Part shown: positions 6,859 through 10,086 of the stretch, piece by piece | Layout of the letters: every line of letters begins with the position of its first letter | How positions within the stretch are numbered: position 1 is the first letter of the stretch | Assembly: GCA_027357125.1 (NCBI GenBank) | Contig: DAHVVW010000041.1 | Span: 1-10,086, forward strand | Reading direction: 5' to 3' | From: Clostridiales bacterium | GTDB lineage: Bacteria; Bacillota; Desulfitobacteriia; Desulfitobacteriales; Desulfitobacteriaceae | DNA length: 10,086 bases | Program-made: the position numbers and the translations under genes | Notes under the pieces: model-generated | The model's input: only the letters and a program-made list of their open reading frames with translations | Database searches by the model: none | What the model was told of the DNA's origin: nothing

Positions 6859-7890
6859 TCAGCAGATTCTGGGCAGTGGGGCTCCGGCCAGCATTTCGAG
6901 CAGGCGGGTCCCGCCTAGGGGCGTCTCTAAGAGAACCCGGCCCTGGCCGGAACGGATTTCCCCGATAACAGCCGGATTGAGGCCGGCGACTAAACCATTC
7001 ACTTCATAATAGTCCCTGATAAAGCTGAGGATTTCCTCAGCTTTTTGCGCATCAACAACGAGCATAACTTTGCCCTCATTTGCCAGGTAGAGGGGATCAA
7101 GCCCCAGTAATTCGCAGGCTCCCCGCACTTCGTCTTTCACGGGAATTTGTTCATCTTTGAGCCAAATATCAAACTTGGCCGAGAGGGCGATTTCTTTGGC
7201 CGTTGTCGCTAACCCTCCTCTGGTGGGATCACGCATGAACTTAACAGACGCCCCAAAGCGGGCAAGCAAGTCTTGGATCAGCCCGTTTAAGGCGGCACAA
7301 TCGCTATAGAGCGGAGTAGAGAATGAGAGCCCGGCCCGTTCAGCGAGCACAGCCACCCCGTGTTCGCCCACCCCGCCGTTAATAAGCAGCTGATCGCCGG
7401 GCTGGATTTTATCATAGCCAAGATGAATCCCCGGCTGCATCATTCCGATGCCGGTCGTGTTGATGTACATTCCGTCACAGCGTCCGTGCTCTACCACCTT
7501 CGTGTCTCCGGTGATGATTTTGACGTGAGCAGCACGGGCAGTTGCAGCCATGGAAGCTACGATTTTCTCAAGCTGGCTCAGGTCCAAACCCTCTTCCAGG
7601 ATAAAAGCGGCGCTTAAATACAACGGTGTGGCACCGCTGACGGCAAGGTCGTTGACCGTGCCGGCTATTGCCAGTTTCCCGATGTCCCCGCCGGGGAAAA
7701 TAAGAGGATTGACTACGAAAGAATCAGTGGTCATCGCCAGCAAGTTAGTTGGCGCAGGGAAGGGCAGAATCGCAGCATCGCTCAAAGTCGCAAGCTCCGC
7801 AGAGGTAAAATATTTATGAAACAGTTCCTGTATCAGGGTATGGGTCAAAATCCCTCCGTCCCCGTGAGCGAGCAAGATGCGTTCAGCCAT
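6859..7890 (-). CDS. hypE: Hydrogenase maturation protein HypE (thiocarboxamide dehydratase)
   Basis: HypE receives a carbamoyl group from HypF on its C-terminal Cys and dehydrates it with ATP to thiocyanate, the source of the CN ligands of the NiFe site. The 343-residue protein belongs to the PurM/SelD-like fold family. Visible motifs: AHGDGG (8-13), TTDSFVVNPLIFPGGDIG (54-71), GTVNDLAVSGA (77-87), ITGDTKVV (126-133), MRDPTRGGLAT (219-229) and the obligatory C-terminal PRIC (340-343). The ATG at 7890 overlaps the end of hypD by 8 bp. A longer frame reaches 8187, but the extra 99 residues are antisense-like noise from hypD in another frame and not HypE-like. Translation is probably coupled to hypD. 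It is the last gene of the minus-strand hyp operon, convergent with the hydrogenase genes. No missing residues. Confidence 0.97.
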   Translation of the reverse strand: MAERILLAHGDGGILTHTLIQELFHKYFTSAELATLSDAAILPFPAPTNLLAMTTDSFVVNPLIFPGGDIGKLAIAGTVNDLAVSGATPLYLSAAFILEEGLDLSQLEKIVASMAATARAAHVKIITGDTKVVEHGRCDGMYINTTGIGMMQPGIHLGYDKIQPGDQLLINGGVGEHGVAVLAERAGLSFSTPLYSDCAALNGLIQDLLARFGASVKFMRDPTRGGLATTAKEIALSAKFDIWLKDEQIPVKDEVRGACELLGLDPLYLANEGKVMLVVDAQKAEEILSFIRDYYEVNGLVAGLNPAVIGEIRSGQGRVLLETPLGGTRLLEMLAGAPLPRIC

Positions 7891-9001
7891 AGAGGGCACC
7901 GTCCCTTCGTTCGTACTTATAGTAAGCGGCACAAGTCCCTTCAGCCGAGACCATGCACGGTCCCACCGGGTTAAGGGGATTGCAGGCAGAGGCAAAATGC
8001 CTGCAGTTAAAGGGCAGGGCTTTGCCCTTAAGGATTTCCCCGCACAGGCAGCCTTTAGGCAGACGGGCCGTCGGCACAGACACGGAGTAACGGTTTTTGG
8101 CATCGAAGTGTGCGTACTCCGGGCGCAAGACCAGGCCGCTTCCCGCAAGTTCCCCGAGCCCGCGCCATTTGGCTGGCCCTGGTTCAAAGAAACGCTCCAC
8201 TAAGCTCCAAGCTTTAGTGTTTCCTTCTTCGCGCACAACTCGGGGGTAAGCATTGAAGGAATACGATTTGCCGTTAAGCAGCTGCTTCACAATTTCCTCC
8301 ACCCCTGCGAGCAGGTCCAATTCAGCAAAACCGGTAATGGCTGCGGGCACACCGAATCTTTGCCCGACAAAGTCAAAATGACGCCGGCCTGTGATCGCGG
8401 CCACATGCCCGGGCAGGATCAGACCGTCCAGCTTAAGGCCTTCGTCTTCGAGAAGGTTCGCGATAACCGGAGCGGCCAGCTTATGCACGCTGTAAAGGCT
8501 AAAGTTGTCCAATCCCAGAGTCTCTGCCTGGGCCAAAGCGGCAGCCACAGTCGGCACGGTGGTTTCAAAGCCGATGCCGAGAAAGACCGTCCGGCGTTTA
8601 GGGTTGGCTTCGGCTAAAGCTACGGCTGCCAACGGAGAGTAAACAACCTGGACATCTGCCCCCTCGGCTCTGGCTTGGGCCAGGTTGCCGCTGCTTCCGG
8701 GCACGCGCATCATGTCGCCGAAAGTGGCGACCGTGATCTGAGGAAGAGCAGCCAAAGCCAGCATGTTGTCGATATCCTGCTGGTCTGTGACACAGACCGG
8801 ACAGCCGGGTCCGCTTTTCAGTTCGAGGAAAGGTTTGAGCAGTTCACGGATACCGCTTCGGGAAAAGGCAACGGTATGAGTTCCGCACACTTCCATCAAA
8901 ACCAGGCGGCGGCCGGATTTGTCAGTCCATTGGTGCAGGAGTTCCTGCACCAATGTGAGCATTTTGCGGCCCAACACCGGATCGCTAAAGTCTGATAGCA
9001 T
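7883..9001 (-). CDS. hypD: Hydrogenase maturation protein HypD
   Basis: HypD is the Fe-S scaffold that, with HypC, holds iron while CN and CO ligands are added. The 372-residue protein has the family motifs MEVCGTHT (36-43), GPGCPVC (64-70), FGDMMRVPG (94-102), GFETTVPT (144-151) and ILPGHV (195-200). The C-terminal half has the Cys set that binds the 4Fe-4S cluster (C318, C320, C333, C340, C349, C357). I chose the ATG at 9001 because GGAGGG lies about 6 nt upstream and residues from MLSDF match the usual N-terminus. An upstream in-frame ATG at 9049 adds 16 residues with no such site. The start lies inside hypC (17-bp overlap) and the end inside hypE (8-bp overlap), so the three are likely coupled. 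All catalytic Cys residues present. Confidence 0.97.
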   Translation of the reverse strand: MLSDFSDPVLGRKMLTLVQELLHQWTDKSGRRLVLMEVCGTHTVAFSRSGIRELLKPFLELKSGPGCPVCVTDQQDIDNMLALAALPQITVATFGDMMRVPGSSGNLAQARAEGADVQVVYSPLAAVALAEANPKRRTVFLGIGFETTVPTVAAALAQAETLGLDNFSLYSVHKLAAPVIANLLEDEGLKLDGLILPGHVAAITGRRHFDFVGQRFGVPAAITGFAELDLLAGVEEIVKQLLNGKSYSFNAYPRVVREEGNTKAWSLVERFFEPGPAKWRGLGELAGSGLVLRPEYAHFDAKNRYSVSVPTARLPKGCLCGEILKGKALPFNCRHFASACNPLNPVGPCMVSAEGTCAAYYKYERRDGALYG

Positions 9002-9209
9002 AGATTTCCCTCCACAACTCCAGGCTCTCCAGGGCGGATTGTTCATCAATCACTTGGATTGCGAACCCGGCATGAACCAGAACGTAGTCTGCAAGCGCGG
9101 GCGGGTCGATGAGCATGGTATTCACAGTCGTGCGGCTGCCGAAGGTTTCCACTTCGACAGACTGCTCGCCTAAGATCGAGACGACTTTAGCGGGTATTGC
9201 CAGACACAT
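8985..9209 (-). CDS. hypC: Hydrogenase maturation chaperone HypC
   Basis: A small chaperone (74 residues) that binds HypD and carries the Fe(CN)2CO unit to the large subunit. The N-terminus MCLAIPAKV is diagnostic, with the essential Cys at position 2. VLVHAGFAIQ (43-52) supplies the conserved His 46. The ATG at 9209 is preceded by GGAGGT, about 10 nt upstream and inside hypF. The frame overlaps the 3' end of hypF by 23 bp and the start of hypD by 17 bp. A longer frame from 9299 adds 30 residues unlike HypC and is not used. The length is typical. It could be a HybG-like paralogue, but the hyp context makes HypC the best call. Confidence 0.95.
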   Translation of the reverse strand: MCLAIPAKVVSILGEQSVEVETFGSRTTVNTMLIDPPALADYVLVHAGFAIQVIDEQSALESLELWREIYAIRL

Positions 9210-10053
9210 GCATTTGCCACCTCCAGTAAGCTGCAACGGCTTGGCCCAAAGCCAGGCCGCCGTCATTGGCCGGAACTTGCCGGTGGGTATAGACATCAAA
9301 ATCCTGGGCGTGCAGAAGTTTCTCTGTTAAGAGAAGGAGATAGGGATTTTGCCAGACTCCGCCGCTTAAGACCACGCGCTTAAGTCCGGTCTGTTCCCGA
9401 ACTTCGGTCACGGCTTTGAGCACCATGGCAGCTACAGTGTGATGAAAACGGCGGGCTATCTCCTGTCTGTCCTTGCCCTGTTCTAGGTCGGCCAGGATTT
9501 CGGCGAATACTTTTTCGACTCCGAGGGTCCCAGCCTCAAGGGCAAAAGAATAGGGAAGAAAGGACGATTCTGCACTCGCTTCGGGTTCACGAAGTCCTTG
9601 ATCGCTAAGCTGGAGCTCCGTTTGGGCGAACGCCAGTTCTCCCAGTTCGATCGCGGCCTGCCCGTCATAAGTATTTTCTGTGCATATCCCCAAAATTGCC
9701 GCGACCGCGTCAAAAAGTCTGCCGGCACTTGATGAGTAAGGAGCGTTAATCCCCTTTTCAATCATTTGTGTAGCAATGGTTAGCTCTTGCTCACGGTCGG
9801 GAAACAGGCTTAAGGCTTTGTCCCATCCAGCCTGGCCGAAGCAGGTCCAAAGATAGGCAGTGGCCGAAAGCCACGGGTTTCCCACAGTCCGCTCCCCGCC
9901 GGGCAAAGGGATTTCTTCTAAGTGAAGGTGGCGGGTAAAGCCGTTGTAATCCCCGGAAAGGATTTCGAAGCCCCAGAGGCGGCCGTCCGGGCCGTACCCG
10001 GTACCGTCCAAAATAGCCCCGATGATTTCCCCGCTGAGGCCAAAATACGGAAA
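9187..10053 (-). CDS. hypF: Carbamoyltransferase HypF, C-terminal part (5' end lost or broken at window edge)
   Basis: HypF makes the CN precursor by transferring a carbamoyl group from carbamoyl phosphate to HypE. The visible 288 codons cover the Kae1/TobZ-like C-terminal domain. Landmarks are GLSGEIIGAILDGTGYGPDG (ending at 9982), PLPGGERTVGNPW, SSAGRLFDAVAA, the GGVWQN segment, and HRQVPANDGGLALGQA near the end. Full HypF is about 750 residues, so roughly the first 60% (acylphosphatase-like, zinc-finger and YrdC-like domains) would lie beyond the right edge. The frame upstream of GLSG departs from HypF. An in-frame TGA sits at 10054-10056, and the HHxxH-type metal motif expected just upstream is not found in any frame. 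This may be a frameshift, a true disruption or poor sequence at an edge. The 3' end overlaps hypC by 23 bp. The identity is certain; intactness is not. Confidence 0.88.
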   Translation of the reverse strand, partial: FPYFGLSGEIIGAILDGTGYGPDGRLWGFEILSGDYNGFTRHLHLEEIPLPGGERTVGNPWLSATAYLWTCFGQAGWDKALSLFPDREQELTIATQMIEKGINAPYSSSAGRLFDAVAAILGICTENTYDGQAAIELGELAFAQTELQLSDQGLREPEASAESSFLPYSFALEAGTLGVEKVFAEILADLEQGKDRQEIARRFHHTVAAMVLKAVTEVREQTGLKRVVLSGGVWQNPYLLLLTEKLLHAQDFDVYTHRQVPANDGGLALGQAVAAYWRWQMHVSGNTR

Positions 10054-10086
10054 TCACGGTAGTTCTGCGTCGGAACTTCCCGTTGG

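Noticed and set aside
7891..8187. 99-residue N-terminal extension of hypE
   Set aside because: The added residues do not resemble HypE, lie wholly inside hypD in another frame, and the canonical MAERILLAHGDGG start sits at 7890.

Overview
The window looks like a chromosomal segment of an anaerobic Clostridia-type Firmicute. The Peptococcaceae/Desulfitobacteriaceae group (Desulfosporosinus- or Desulfitobacterium-like) is the best guess. This rests on a CshA-type DEAD-box helicase close to Bacillus CshA, strong AAGGAGG-type ribosome binding sites, AT-rich intergenic DNA, and a cytoplasmic NiFe hydrogenase locus. Genus is an inference from style and content, not a database match.

Left part (1-2700): a minus-strand cold-shock/RNA-decay type DEAD-box RNA helicase (cshA-like) is divergent from a plus-strand gene for a very glycine-rich protein. 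That protein carries 15 tandem seven-residue units (x-[F/L]-G-x-G-N-x) and has no function I can name. A hairpin terminator follows it.

Middle (2700-6821): an AT-rich intergenic stretch holds a 22-bp dyad (2805-2826) that could be an operator. It leads into three tightly packed plus-strand genes for a group 3b (sulfhydrogenase-type, NAD(P)-linked) NiFe hydrogenase. The first is one polypeptide fusing the beta (dicluster Fe-S) and gamma (FAD/NAD(P)/2Fe-2S) subunits. The second is the delta (small, three-cluster) subunit. The third is the alpha (large, NiFe) subunit. The large subunit stops exactly at the histidine after the DPCxxC motif, so it has no C-terminal extension for a maturation protease to remove.

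Right part (6859-10086): a convergent minus-strand operon hypF-hypC-hypD-hypE. Its genes overlap by 23, 17 and 8 bp, so they are probably translationally coupled. They supply the Fe(CN)2CO group of the NiFe site: HypF and HypE make the cyanide ligands from carbamoyl phosphate, and HypC and HypD form the assembly scaffold. Only the C-terminal part of HypF is visible, and its reading frame breaks near the window edge, where the conserved His motif should be. hypA, hypB and a hydrogenase endopeptidase are not in the window.

Together the right two-thirds is a structural-plus-maturation module for a soluble hydrogenase that would exchange electrons between H2 and NAD(P)(H), possibly also polysulfide. 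The unusual points are the beta-gamma fusion, the extension-less large subunit and the glycine-rich heptad protein. I do not see CRISPR, IS elements, tRNA or rRNA.
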